This document shows, piece by piece, positions 37,519 to 45,421 of a stretch of DNA of 64,000 bases. A program made the translations under genes and the position numbers. This DNA comes from Chloroflexia bacterium SDU3-3 (GTDB lineage: Bacteria > Chloroflexota > Chloroflexia > Chloroflexales > Roseiflexaceae), in NCBI GenBank assembly GCA_009268125.1, contig WBOU01000009.1, forward strand, positions 160,195 to 224,194, read 5' to 3'. Position 1 is the first letter of the stretch. The number at the start of each line of letters is the position of its first letter. Below the pieces are notes generated by a model. That model was not told the origin of the DNA, made no database searches, and was given only the letters and a program-made list of their open reading frames with translations.

Positions 37519-37694
37519 TAGGGTTTATGCGTTCTCGACAGTTCGCCAAATCTTTTACCACCAAGACACCAAGACACCAAGGAACAACGGGAACCACTCC
37601 CCACGAAGGCTTGAAGATTCGAGGAAGAAAGCGATAACACCTGCGCGTCTTCGTGGTGAAAAATCCCTGGCGAATCAAGAACGCATAGACCCTA
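37519..37694. mobile_element. MITE-like element with long terminal inverted repeats
   Basis: The element is 176 bp. Its left end TAGGGTTTATGCGTTCT and right end AGAACGCATAGACCCTA are inverted repeats, and the similarity continues inward for about 45 bases to a 'ttcgcca...accac' block on both sides. It is flanked by GTCTATGAG (37510-37518) and GTCTATGGG (37695-37703), a probable 9-bp target-site duplication with one change. It encodes no protein. Parts of it recur at 217-330 and 60605-60668. A non-autonomous transposon is the simplest reading. Confidence 0.7.
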
Positions 37695-37744
37695 GTCTAT
37701 GGGTATTAGGGAGGAAGCAGGAGGGCTAGGCCGCCCACGGGTGA

Positions 37745-38010
37745 TTGGGTGCATGCCCTGCGCAGGCGGCACCCGTGGGCCTGCCCCTCGGAACCCCGCC
37801 AGGGGGCATCGCCCTCACATGGTGTCACTTTTATGGTTTGCTGAGGCATTTTGACGAAAAGGTGCGTTGCCGTTGATTCGTCAGGGTGCGCCTTCGTGGA
37901 ATAGTGGGTGTGTTTGGATGGTGGTGGATGCCCTGTGCGGGCGGCACCAAGGGCTCCGCGCCCTTGGAACCCCGCCAGGGGCATCGCCCCTCACATGGTG
38001 TCACTTTGGA
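37745..38010. repeat. Two tandem copies of the hairpin repeat family C
   Basis: Copies at about 37751-37822 and 37927-38006 share 'gccctgygcrggcggcacc', a stem-loop, 'ggaaccccgccagggg-catcgcccc' and the end 'cacatggtgtcactttt'. The inner hairpin keeps its pairing in the second copy by paired changes (CCAAGGGC with GCCCTTGG). Two more copies are inside the composite repeats at 38107-38193 and 45513-45597. Confidence 0.75.
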
Positions 38011-38020
38011 GTGGTTCTGC

Positions 38021-38292
38021 GTCGGCCCGACCGTGGGCAATGCTTGAAGTGTTGCCCGGTCGGGTCGACCGGTTGCGGCTTCGATGAAGGTGATCCTTTT
38101 GTTTGGTGGGTGGATGCCCTGCGCGGGCGGCGCCGAGGGGCCAGCCCCTCGGAACCCCGCCAGGGGGCATCGCCCCCTTGGAACCCCCAATTTGTAGCCT
38201 TCCTATGCCGAAATCCGGCGGCTGATGTGTGTGCATATGGCCAGTGTGCACGAGCGGCACCTTCGCCGTATGGGTCGGGTGGGATAGTGCGC
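38021..38292. repeat. Composite intergenic repeat, copy 1 (families B, C, D)
   Basis: Three blocks follow in fixed order: cruciform B (38021-38090), hairpin block C (38107-38193) and block D (38222-38292, 'gtgcatatggcc...caccttcgccgtatggg'). The same order and nearly the same spacing recur at 45422-45697. B has outer arms GTCGGCCCGACCG and CGGTCGGGTCGAC with one mismatch, and an inner stem ending GGCAA/TTGCC. Confidence 0.8.
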
Positions 38293-38421
38293 CACGATCA
38301 CGCATTGTGTGAAGCGGGTCGGGAGCGACGCCCGCAATGCACTACCACAGGTGGAAGGGCGTACCTCGTGTCCGCCCCATCGCCATGCGCCGCATGCATC
38401 GCCATCCCACTCGATGCACGC

Positions 38422-38460
38422 GGCGCGGGCGGGCATACAACCCGCCCCTACGTCAATGAT
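38422..38460. repeat. Hairpin repeat family E, copy 1
   Basis: GGGCGGG (38427-38433) pairs with CCCGCCC (38441-38447) over a seven-base loop. It lies in a block starting 'ggcgcgggcgggcat' and ending 'cccctacgtcaatgat'. A near-identical copy is at 55160-55198. The core resembles short G-rich and C-rich palindromes common between genes in many bacteria. Confidence 0.75.
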
Positions 38461-38511
38461 CGTATCGTTGGTTCTGCATAGCCGAGGGTGCTGCATGATC
38501 AAGGGTGAGGT

Positions 38512-38558
38512 TCACCGGCCAGACAGGGGGGTCACCGGCCAGACAGGGGGGTTCACCG
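38512..38558. repeat. 20-bp direct repeat, two copies plus partial
   Basis: The unit tcaccggccagacagggggg occurs at 38512-38531 and 38532-38551 and is followed by a partial unit. It is unrelated in sequence to the other tandem arrays. Confidence 0.85.
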
Positions 38559-38920
38559 AATAAAAGATCTTTTTCGACGCTTGTATGTTGAATAGACAGA
38601 TAAAAGCATGTCTTCTGCTTGAGCGAGCGTATTCTGGATGAAGATAGTGCTTCGGGCATGGGCGATATGATATTTTCTATCTATCATGCATTCATCTATC
38701 GTGTAGAGATCACCCGCTACGATAAAAATGCGCGGCCTTGCCCATCCAGCGAAGGCGCGTGTAGCTGGCGGCTGGCCATGATCAAGCCCGCAGCGACGAG
38801 GGCTTGGCGCGGAGGAAGGCAGATTTTCCCCAAGATCGTGTCGGCGCTCCGTGCTATCACATCTTCATCACCGTCGCGCCTTCGCGGTATTCGTCCCCTT
38901 TGCGGCTGTGTAGAGCGGCC
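38559..38920. other. Intergenic region before the SDR gene
   Basis: No gene was recognised. Positions 38732-38790 ('ttgcccatccagcgaagg...ctggcggctggcc') resemble 55310-55366 in another repeat-rich gap. A 'cgccttcgcggtattcg' phrase near 38876 belongs to the same short dispersed family seen near 57728. Confidence 0.5.
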
Positions 38921-38950
38921 TTGCCAAGAGCGATTCGGCAGGCCTATAAT
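38921..38950 (+). promoter_or_regulatory. Strong promoter directly at the SDR start, probable leaderless transcript
   Basis: TTGCCA (38921-38926) and TATAAT (38945-38950) are separated by 18 bases. Only six bases lie between the -10 box and the ATG at 38957, so transcription should begin at or next to the start codon. No ribosome-binding site is present. Confidence 0.7.
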
Positions 38951-38956
38951 CGGCCC

Positions 38957-39727
38957 ATGAACATACAAGGAAAAGTTGTGGTAATCACCGGCGCTTCGTC
39001 GGGGATCGGGGCGGCGGCGGCGCGGGCGTTTGCGGCGGCGGGGGCCAGGCTGGTGCTGGCGGCGCGCGGCGAGCAGCAGCTGCGGGCCGTGGCCGAGGAG
39101 ACGGGCGGGCTGGCGGTGCCGACCGATGTGGCCAGCCGCGCCGACACCGATGCGCTGGTGGCGCGGGCCTGCGAGGCCTTCGGCGGGGTGGATGTGCTGG
39201 TGAACAACGCCGGGGTGGGCATCGCGTCGCCGGTGGGGGCGATCCGCGAGGAGGACATGCTGGCGGCGCTGCGGGTGAATGTGCTGGGGCCGCTGGCGCT
39301 AACCCAGGCGGCGCTGCCCGCGCTGCGCGAGCGGGGCGGGCAGGTGATCTTCGTGTCGTCGGTGGTGGGGCTGCGGGCGCTGCCCTACCTGGGCGGCTAC
39401 GCGGCCACCAAGGCCGCGCTCGACCGCCTGAGCGAGGCGCTGCGGGTGGAGCTGCGGGGCAGCGGCGTGGCGGTGACGCTGGCGCGGCCCGGCACCACCA
39501 GCACGGGGTTTGCGGGCAGCAGGCTGGGCAGCGGCCACGAGCGGCGGCGCATGAGCAGCCGCGCCGTGCCGCCCGAGCAGGTGGCGCGGGCGCTGGTGCG
39601 CGCGGCGCAGCGGCGGCCCCGCGTGGTCTACGCGGCCTTCGGCGATCGGCTGAACATCCTGTTTAGCCTGCTGACGCCGAGCCTGACCGACCGGCTGCTG
39701 GGCTGGGCGTTCCAGTGGGAGGCGTAG
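38957..39727 (+). CDS. Short-chain dehydrogenase/reductase
   Basis: The 256-residue product is a classical SDR, an NAD(P)-dependent oxidoreductase of unknown substrate. It shows the cofactor motif 'TGASSGIGAAAARAF' (T-G-x3-G-x-G), 'NNAGVG' for the NNAG element, the catalytic Ser in 'VIFVSSVVG' and the catalytic YxxxK in 'YLGGYAATKAALDRL'. 'LARPGTTSTGF' follows as the PG motif. The promoter touches the start codon, so it may be translated from a leaderless mRNA. Its 3' end overlaps the convergent phosphatase gene by about 65 bases. Confidence 0.92.
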   Translation: MNIQGKVVVITGASSGIGAAAARAFAAAGARLVLAARGEQQLRAVAEETGGLAVPTDVASRADTDALVARACEAFGGVDVLVNNAGVGIASPVGAIREEDMLAALRVNVLGPLALTQAALPALRERGGQVIFVSSVVGLRALPYLGGYAATKAALDRLSEALRVELRGSGVAVTLARPGTTSTGFAGSRLGSGHERRRMSSRAVPPEQVARALVRAAQRRPRVVYAAFGDRLNILFSLLTPSLTDRLLGWAFQWEA

Positions 39728-40247
39728 CGCGCGCCCTGGCCTCCCACTCGGCCAGGCGGCGGCGCTGGCGGCCATTGAGCCGGATGATCGGGCGGGCGTG
39801 GTAGATGCGGCCCAGCGCCTCGGCGTAGCTGGCGCCCTCGGCCACGAGGAAGGCCGCCGCCGTGAGCGGCGCGCGCCCGACGCCCGCGTGGCAGTGCACC
39901 AGCGTAGGCATGCCCTGGGCGCGGGACTCGCGCAGGAAGGCCACCGCCTGATCGAGCTGTTCGAGCGAGGGCGGGTGGAAGTCGCGCACCTCCAGGCGCA
40001 GGGTGCGCAGCGGCAGCGGGTCGCAGAAGGCGTCCTCGCGCTCGCCCTGGAGGCTGAGCACGGCACGCACGCCCAGGGCGTGCAGGGCGGGCCACGCGGC
40101 CAGAGAGAACTCGCCGCCGACGTACAGCATGCTATCGACCTGCGAGAGGTTGGGGCCGACCACGCGCCGCCACTGGGTGCGCAGGTAGCGCAGCCACAGC
40201 GCGGGGGCGAGCGGCGGGGGCGAGCCAGGCTCTAGGGGAGGGATCAT
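39663..40247 (-). CDS. Dual-specificity protein-tyrosine phosphatase family protein
   Basis: The 194-residue product has the Cys-based phosphatase signature HCHAGVGR (118-125), giving nucleophile C119 and R125, and a probable general acid D89 in 'EVRDFHPPS'. 'VDSMLYVGGEF' and 'GVRAVLSLQGE' match the N-terminal strands of the dual-specificity fold. The substrate could be phosphotyrosine, phosphoserine or a phospholipid. The start at 40247 is uncertain; an ATG at 40295 is also in frame. The last 22 codons lie opposite the end of the SDR gene and encode a low-complexity tail, so the true tail may be short. Confidence 0.85.
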   Translation of the reverse strand: MIPPLEPGSPPPLAPALWLRYLRTQWRRVVGPNLSQVDSMLYVGGEFSLAAWPALHALGVRAVLSLQGEREDAFCDPLPLRTLRLEVRDFHPPSLEQLDQAVAFLRESRAQGMPTLVHCHAGVGRAPLTAAAFLVAEGASYAEALGRIYHARPIIRLNGRQRRRLAEWEARARATPPTGTPSPAAGRSGSASAG

Positions 40248-40326
40248 CGATATCGCTCTTCGGTATGCGAAACGGCAGATATGGTAGTATACCATGCAGC
40301 AGAGCCACTAGAAGAAGGAGCGACGT

Positions 40327-40605
40327 ATGCTCACCGCCTTTGTGATGATTGACGCCGAGCAGGACAAGATCGTGGAGGTCGCGCAGGCCGTGGCCAACCT
40401 GCCGCACGTGGCCGAGGTCTACAGTGTGACCGGCGAGAACGACATTATCGCGGTGGTGCGGCTGGCCGACTACGAGCAGCTGGCCATCGCCGTGCCGGAG
40501 GGGATCGCGCGAATACCGGGGGTGGTGCGCACCAGCACCACGCTGGCGTTCCGGCGCTTCTCGGCCCAGGATCTGAGCGCCGCGTGGGACATCGGGGTCT
40601 CGTAG
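40327..40605 (+). CDS. Stand-alone Lrp/AsnC ligand-binding (RAM) domain protein
   Basis: The 92-residue product consists only of the RAM effector-binding domain of Lrp/AsnC regulators: 'MLTAFVMIDAEQDKIVEVAQ' start, 'VAEVYSVTGENDIIAVVRLAD' middle, and 'IPGVVRTSTTLAF' end. It lacks the helix-turn-helix, so it cannot bind DNA alone. It may sense an amino acid or small molecule through oligomer formation. AAGGAG precedes the ATG. The next gene starts four bases after its stop, so the two proteins are coupled and likely interact functionally. Confidence 0.9.
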   Translation: MLTAFVMIDAEQDKIVEVAQAVANLPHVAEVYSVTGENDIIAVVRLADYEQLAIAVPEGIARIPGVVRTSTTLAFRRFSAQDLSAAWDIGVS

Positions 40606-40609
40606 CGCC

Positions 40610-42316
40610 ATGAGTGAACGACGAACCAAGCACGACACGCTGGACAGCTTCCAGCGCACCTACCGCTCGCTGCTGCGCAGCAGCGGCGAGATCCAGATCG
40701 AGGCGATGGTGGAGCCGTACCTGATGGCCGAGCCGGTGCTGCACGAGGGCGCGCGCAGCGCCGCGCCGGATGCGGCGGCGCTGATCTACAGCTCGCTGCG
40801 GCTGCCCGCGTGCATGGGGCAGGTGCGGCTGCTGCTGTTCGGGCAGAGCCACGAGGTGTTCGCGCAGCACGGCTTCGGCGACGTGCAGAGCTGGCAGCAG
40901 GTGACGGCCCCAGGTCGGCGGCGCAAGATGTACTTCGACGGCGAGCAGACGCTGGCCGTGCTGATCGCCAGCCCCTCGGACATCGACGACATCATCCCCA
41001 TGGTGCTGGCCTACCAGATCGAGTGGAACAAGATCTACCGCCTGCTGCAGGATCCGGCGCTGGCCCGCCAGCTGCAGGGGGCCGAGAGCGCCCAGGCCGA
41101 GGCCGAGGCGCTGGCCGCGCTGGGGCTGGCCCCCGAGGACCAGGCGCGGCTGCGCAGCATCTGGGGGGCGCGGCTGGGCGCGCACCTCCTGGCCATGGGC
41201 GAGCGCCGCAAGCGGCTGGCCGTGCGCATGCTGGGCGGCGCGCTGATGGACTACCAGCGGGCCACGCTGCGCTGGTGGTGGCACGTGGAGGACAGCACGC
41301 CGCTGGCCATGCGCGACCGCCCGATCTACTTTGTGAGCAGCAACACCCACGCGCTGGTAAACCTGCTCTCGGGCTTCGCGCTGCGCCACACCGACGAGCT
41401 GCTGGGCTTCATCCAAGGCCAGCGCCACGCCTCGCTGATGGAGGAGTACGAGAAGATCCAGGCGATGCAGGTGCCATCCAGCCGCGAGAACTTCTTCTAC
41501 TATGTGCAGAAGAAGTACCAGGCCGACACGGCCAGCCAGGGCTACTTCGCGCAGCGCGCCCGCGACGAGCAGGGCTGCGGCATCCACCGGATCGCCAGCG
41601 AGTTCTACCTGGATGTGGATGTGCAGATCATGGAGCTGGGCAAGCTGCGGCCCGACTGGCTCGATCCGCGCCTGCGGGTGGAGGGCATCGAGCGGCTGGC
41701 CGAGAGCGACGCGCTGATCGTGAATATCGACTACCCGCTGGGCATGGCGGCCTACCAGATCCTGACGATTGTGGCCAGGAGCGTGGGCAGCATCCGCGGC
41801 GTGTACGTGCTGGGCAAGGCCGCCACGCTGAACGGCAAGATCGGCGACGTGCTCATCCCCAACGTGGTGTTCGACGACCACACCGACAACACCTACCACT
41901 TCGCGCCCTGCTTCAGCGCCGCCGATGTGGAGCCGTACCTGACCTACGGCGCGGTGCTGGACAACCAGAAGGCGGCGACGGTGCGCGGCACCTTCCTGCA
42001 GAACCGCACCTTCCTGGATGCGCTGTACGGCGAGTTTCTGACCGACCTGGAGATGGAGGCCGGGCCGTACCTGAGCGCGATCTACGAGCAGAGCGAGCCA
42101 GACCGCACGCCCCATCGGCAGAACATCAGCTTCTTCCGCCCCGCCTACGAGTTCGGGTTCCTGCACTACGCCTCGGACACGCCGGCCAGCAAGGGGCGCA
42201 ACCTGGGGTCGCAGAACCTGAGCTACTTTGGGATGGACCCAACCTACGCCACCGCGCTGGCGGCGGCGCGGCGCATTCTGACCCAGGAGATCGAGCGGCT
42301 CCACCGGGGCCGCTAG
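40610..42316 (+). CDS. Uncharacterised protein with a nucleoside-phosphorylase-like C-terminal region
   Basis: The 568-residue product has an alpha-helical N-terminal part (1-360) without a family I can name with certainty; it may correspond to DUF6909. The C-terminal part looks like the PNP/UDP-phosphorylase fold: 'LIVNIDYPLGMAAYQIL' (near 368), 'VYVLGKAATLNGKIGDVLIP' (near 400, like the GxxG...GD strand), and 'LTDLEMEAGPYL' (about 479-490), where phosphorylases have a conserved M-E-x-A-type nucleoside-binding segment. No membrane helix is present. It is coupled to the RAM-domain protein, so a role in nucleotide or amino acid sensing or salvage is possible. Function is not established. Confidence 0.7.
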   Translation: MSERRTKHDTLDSFQRTYRSLLRSSGEIQIEAMVEPYLMAEPVLHEGARSAAPDAAALIYSSLRLPACMGQVRLLLFGQSHEVFAQHGFGDVQSWQQVTAPGRRRKMYFDGEQTLAVLIASPSDIDDIIPMVLAYQIEWNKIYRLLQDPALARQLQGAESAQAEAEALAALGLAPEDQARLRSIWGARLGAHLLAMGERRKRLAVRMLGGALMDYQRATLRWWWHVEDSTPLAMRDRPIYFVSSNTHALVNLLSGFALRHTDELLGFIQGQRHASLMEEYEKIQAMQVPSSRENFFYYVQKKYQADTASQGYFAQRARDEQGCGIHRIASEFYLDVDVQIMELGKLRPDWLDPRLRVEGIERLAESDALIVNIDYPLGMAAYQILTIVARSVGSIRGVYVLGKAATLNGKIGDVLIPNVVFDDHTDNTYHFAPCFSAADVEPYLTYGAVLDNQKAATVRGTFLQNRTFLDALYGEFLTDLEMEAGPYLSAIYEQSEPDRTPHRQNISFFRPAYEFGFLHYASDTPASKGRNLGSQNLSYFGMDPTYATALAAARRILTQEIERLHRGR

Positions 42317-42358
42317 GCAGCACGCCGCCCCGGTGGCGGCGCATAGAAAGGTCGAGAC

Positions 42359-43336
42359 ATGAAGGCGATTCGCGTACACGAGTTCGGCGGGCCGGAGCAG
42401 CTGCGCTACGACGAGATCCCCACGCCCGAGCCGGGGCCGGGCCAGGCGCGGGTGAAGATCGGCGCGGCAGGCGTGAACTTCATCGATATCTACCACCGCT
42501 CGGGCACCTACCCCAACCAGCTGCCTATGGTGCTGGGCAGCGAGGCGGCGGGCACGGTAGACGCGGTGGGCGAGGGCGTAGCCGACGTGCGGGTGGGCGA
42601 CCGCGTGGCCTACTGCGGCGTGGTCGGCTCGTACGCCGAGTACGCGGTGGTGCCAGCGGCGCGGCTGGTGCCCGTGCCCGAGGGCATCAGCGACGAGGTG
42701 GCGGCGGCGGCGATGCTGCAGGGCATCACGGCGCACTACCTGGTGGATGCGACCTACCCGGTGAAGCGCGGCGACACCGTGCTGCTGCACGCGGCGGCGG
42801 GCGGCGTGGGGCTGCTGCTGGTGCAGCTGGCCAAGCAGCGCGGCGCGCGCCTGATCGGCACCGTCTCGACCGAGGAGAAGGCCGAGCGCATCCTGGCGCT
42901 GGGGGCCGACGAGGCCATCCTCTACACCGAGCAGGATTTCGAGGCCGAGGTGAAGCGGCTGACCGGCGGGCGCGGCGTGGATGTGGTCTACGACTCGGTG
43001 GGCAAGACGACCTTCGAGAAGAGCCTGGCCAGCCTGCGCCCGCGCGGCATGATGGTGCTGTTCGGCCAGTCGAGCGGGCTGGTGCCGCCCATAGACCCCA
43101 ACATCCTGCAGCGCTACGGCTCGATCTACCTGACCCGCCCGACCATGGGCCACTACATCGCCAGCCGCGACGAGCTGCTCTACCGCGCCGGGGCGGTGCT
43201 CAGCGCGCTGGATGAGGGCACGCTCGACCTGCGGATCGACCGCAGCTACCCGCTGGCCCAGGCCGGCCAGGCCCAGGCCGATCTGGCCAGCCGCGCCACT
43301 TCCGGCAAGGTGCTGCTCATCCCCGAGCGGGCCTAG
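42359..43336 (+). CDS. Quinone oxidoreductase, zinc-free MDR family
   Basis: The 325-residue product is a medium-chain reductase similar to NADPH:quinone reductase (QOR). It has the N-terminal 'GVNFIDIYHRSGTYP' and 'VLGSEAAGTVDAVGEGV', and the cofactor motif 'LLHAAAGGVGLLLVQLAKQRG' (A-A-x-G-x-x-G). The zinc-binding cysteines of alcohol dehydrogenases are absent. It would reduce quinones or enone aldehydes with NADPH in the cytoplasm. It begins 42 bases after the phosphorylase-like gene. A terminator follows. Confidence 0.94.
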   Translation: MKAIRVHEFGGPEQLRYDEIPTPEPGPGQARVKIGAAGVNFIDIYHRSGTYPNQLPMVLGSEAAGTVDAVGEGVADVRVGDRVAYCGVVGSYAEYAVVPAARLVPVPEGISDEVAAAAMLQGITAHYLVDATYPVKRGDTVLLHAAAGGVGLLLVQLAKQRGARLIGTVSTEEKAERILALGADEAILYTEQDFEAEVKRLTGGRGVDVVYDSVGKTTFEKSLASLRPRGMMVLFGQSSGLVPPIDPNILQRYGSIYLTRPTMGHYIASRDELLYRAGAVLSALDEGTLDLRIDRSYPLAQAGQAQADLASRATSGKVLLIPERA

Positions 43337-43361
43337 CGGCGGGCGCGCGAGGCAGAAAAGG

Positions 43362-43398
43362 AGAAAGGCGCGGCGGTTACCCGCTGCGCCTTTCTGAT
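43362..43398. terminator. Bidirectional terminator between convergent genes
   Basis: AGAAAGGCGCGGCGG (43362-43376) pairs with CCGCTGCGCCTTTCT (43381-43395) with one mismatch over a TTAC loop. It serves the quinone oxidoreductase (+) and the DUF4388 gene (-). Confidence 0.8.
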
Positions 43399-43415
43399 CT
43401 GAGCCGTGGTGTGGA

Positions 43416-44042
43416 TTAGTGTTGGTACTCGCCCGCCGAGGCCATGATGCGGCCAAAGAAGCCCTGGCTGTGCGTGCTGCGCGCGGCAGGCTCGGGCCGG
43501 GCCGGGCGAGGGCGGGCCGCGATCAGGCGGACCGCGCCCTGATCGTGCAGGTCGCAGAGCGCGGCGGCCACATCCAGCGCGAGCTGGCCAAGGTGCTCGG
43601 CGATCTCGTTGATGCTACGGTGGCCATCGATGGCCGAGAGAACCCCCCAGGATGTATCCTGAAGCCGCACGGCGTTGGCGCTCGGCTGTGTCAGCACTGG
43701 CACAAGGTCAAAGCTTGGGATCATGCGCTGTACGCGCTTCCAGCTGCGCTCGTTCTTCTGGGCGAAGGCGATCAGCTCGTCCGCGCTCTGCCAGAGCGAC
43801 TCCTCGCGGATGGCCGTGCCTGCAGTGAAGCGAAATGGTGCGTCGCCCTTTAGAAACAGCTGGCAGAAGGCAGCTACCCCCGTATCGGTGTCGGTTGCGG
43901 CGTGGTAGGGCTTGCCGTCGCGGAAGTACAACCGCCCCGGCGCTGCCTCGCCAATCTCCAGGCATCCGGTCACCGAACTGCCCGCGATCATCGCTAGGAG
44001 CTCCGGTAAGGGAAACTGCGCAAGAGTGCTTTCGAGTTGCAT
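43416..44042 (-). CDS. DUF4388 (PATAN-like) domain protein
   Basis: The 208-residue product opens 'MQLESTLAQFPLPELLAMIAGSSVTGCLEIG', the usual start of DUF4388/PATAN domains (first 20 residues most telling), followed by 'GRLYFRDGKPYHA'. A C-terminal winged-helix-like part ('SAIDGHRSINEIAEHLGQ', then 'ALCDLHDQGAVRLI') resembles the PATAN-associated tail. Such proteins are linked to two-component and motility signalling in Chloroflexota, Myxococcota and cyanobacteria. No kinase or receiver gene is next to it. The exact role is unknown. Confidence 0.85.
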   Translation of the reverse strand: MQLESTLAQFPLPELLAMIAGSSVTGCLEIGEAAPGRLYFRDGKPYHAATDTDTGVAAFCQLFLKGDAPFRFTAGTAIREESLWQSADELIAFAQKNERSWKRVQRMIPSFDLVPVLTQPSANAVRLQDTSWGVLSAIDGHRSINEIAEHLGQLALDVAAALCDLHDQGAVRLIAARPRPARPEPAARSTHSQGFFGRIMASAGEYQH

Positions 44043-44070
44043 GGGTTCTTGACTCCTTGCTCAGGATTTT

Positions 44071-44079
44071 ATTGTAGCA
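44071..44079 (-). promoter_or_regulatory. Extended -10 promoter of the DUF4388 gene
   Basis: On the minus strand this reads TGCTACAAT, 28 bases before the start codon at 44042. Confidence 0.55.
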
Positions 44080-44270
44080 CGGTTAAAATGCGAAGAAAAC
44101 AGGACTTGTATACCGTTGTCCCCTAGGTCTATACGTAGGTTTCCCACCAGCCGACTGCATACAGCGTGCCACAGGATCGCGCTGTACAGCGCGGGGCAGA
44201 TCAGGTAGCATGGGGCGCATCGCTCTACGCAAACTATCATTTTGCTACCAAGGAAGGAAAAGGTTCGGCT

Positions 44271-45293
44271 ATGCTGATTGTTATGGATGCGAACGCCACC
44301 GAGGCGCAGATCCGCCAGGTCTGCAAGGCGGTTGAGGAGCTAGGCTATGTGCCCAACCCCATGCCAGGGCCGACCCGCACGGCCATCGGGATCACGGGCA
44401 ACCGCGGGCCGATCACCGAGTCGGAGATGATCACGCGGCTGCCGGGGGTGCGCGAGATCATCCGCGTGACCTCGCCCTACAAGCTGGTCTCGCGCGAGTT
44501 CCACGAGGCCGACACGGTGGTGCAGGTGGGCCAGGCGCGCTTCGGCGGGCCGGGGGTGGCGGTGATCGGCGGGCCGTGCACGGTGGAGACCCGCGAGCAG
44601 ACGCTGCGCGTGGCCCAAGAGGTGAAGGAGCTGGGCGCGGTGATGCTGCGCGGCGGGGCCTACAAGCCGCGCACCTCGCCCTACGCCTTCAGCGGGCTGG
44701 GCGAGGAGGGCCTGAAGATCTTGGCCGAGGCCCGCGAGCTGACCGGGCTGCCGGTGGTGACCGAGGTGATGGATGTGGAGACGCTGCCGCTGGTGTGCGA
44801 GTACGCCGACATGCTGCAGATCGGCGCGCGCAACATGCAGAACTACCCGCTGCTGCGCGCCGCTGGCCGCGCCAAGCGCCCGGTGCTGCTCAAGCGCGGC
44901 TTCGCCTCCACCGTCAAGGATCTGCTGCTGGCCGCCGAGTATATCGTGAACGAGGGCAACGCCGACGTGGTGCTCTGCGAGCGCGGCATCCGCACCTTCG
45001 ACGATAGCGCCCGCTTCACGCTGGACCTGGGCGCGGTGCCGATCATCAAGCAGCTCTCGCACCTGCCGGTGGTGGTGGACCCATCCCACGCCACAGGGCG
45101 AGCCGACCGCGTGTTGCCGCTGGCGCGCGCGGCTATCGCCGTGGGGGCCGATGGCCTGATCGTGGAGGTGCACGACGACCCGCTGCACGCGCTGTGCGAT
45201 GGCGAGCAGGCCCTGGTGTCGGAGAGCTTCGGCCAGATGATGGACGAGGTGGGCAAGATCGCGGTGGCCATTGGCCGCTCGCTTCAGGCCTAA
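44271..45293 (+). CDS. aroF: 3-deoxy-7-phosphoheptulonate synthase (DAHP synthase, class I beta)
   Basis: DAHP synthase condenses PEP and erythrose-4-phosphate to open the shikimate pathway. The 340-residue protein has an N-terminal ferredoxin-like regulatory domain ('MLIVMDANATEAQIRQVCKAV') and a TIM-barrel domain with 'VAVIGGPCTVETREQTL', 'LRGGAYKPRTSPYAFSGLG', 'LQIGARNMQNYPLL', 'DPSHATGRAD' and 'LIVEVHDDPLHALCDG'. The N-terminal domain probably carries feedback control. The start at 44271 is preceded by AAGG; the long in-frame extension upstream reads noncoding sequence. No other shikimate gene is next to it. Confidence 0.95.
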   Translation: MLIVMDANATEAQIRQVCKAVEELGYVPNPMPGPTRTAIGITGNRGPITESEMITRLPGVREIIRVTSPYKLVSREFHEADTVVQVGQARFGGPGVAVIGGPCTVETREQTLRVAQEVKELGAVMLRGGAYKPRTSPYAFSGLGEEGLKILAEARELTGLPVVTEVMDVETLPLVCEYADMLQIGARNMQNYPLLRAAGRAKRPVLLKRGFASTVKDLLLAAEYIVNEGNADVVLCERGIRTFDDSARFTLDLGAVPIIKQLSHLPVVVDPSHATGRADRVLPLARAAIAVGADGLIVEVHDDPLHALCDGEQALVSESFGQMMDEVGKIAVAIGRSLQA

Positions 45294-45421
45294 GGGGGAC
45301 CGTTTTACTACGAAGGCTCCTTCTGGGAACCGCTTTACCACGAAGACTCCAATGCTCCAAGTTTCCGAAGAAACGGGGGCTTGGAGTCTTTTGTTGCACG
45401 GTGCTCTTGGGATGGTTGCGC
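45294..45421. repeat. Intergenic repeat block with a 10-bp terminator-like hairpin
   Basis: AAGACTCCAA (45343-45352) pairs with TTGGAGTCTT (45381-45390), with a small inner hairpin GTTTC/GAAAC, and TTTTG follows. It may terminate the DAHP synthase mRNA. The 'accacgaagac' phrase at about 45336 and 'actacgaagg' at 45308 belong to the dispersed repeat found at 217-330 and 37519-37694. Confidence 0.6.

Noticed and set aside
40445-43456. A 1003-codon reading frame on the minus strand
   Set aside because: It lies opposite three well-supported genes. Long antisense frames are common in GC-rich DNA, and the translation is His-, Gln- and Arg-rich with no domain.
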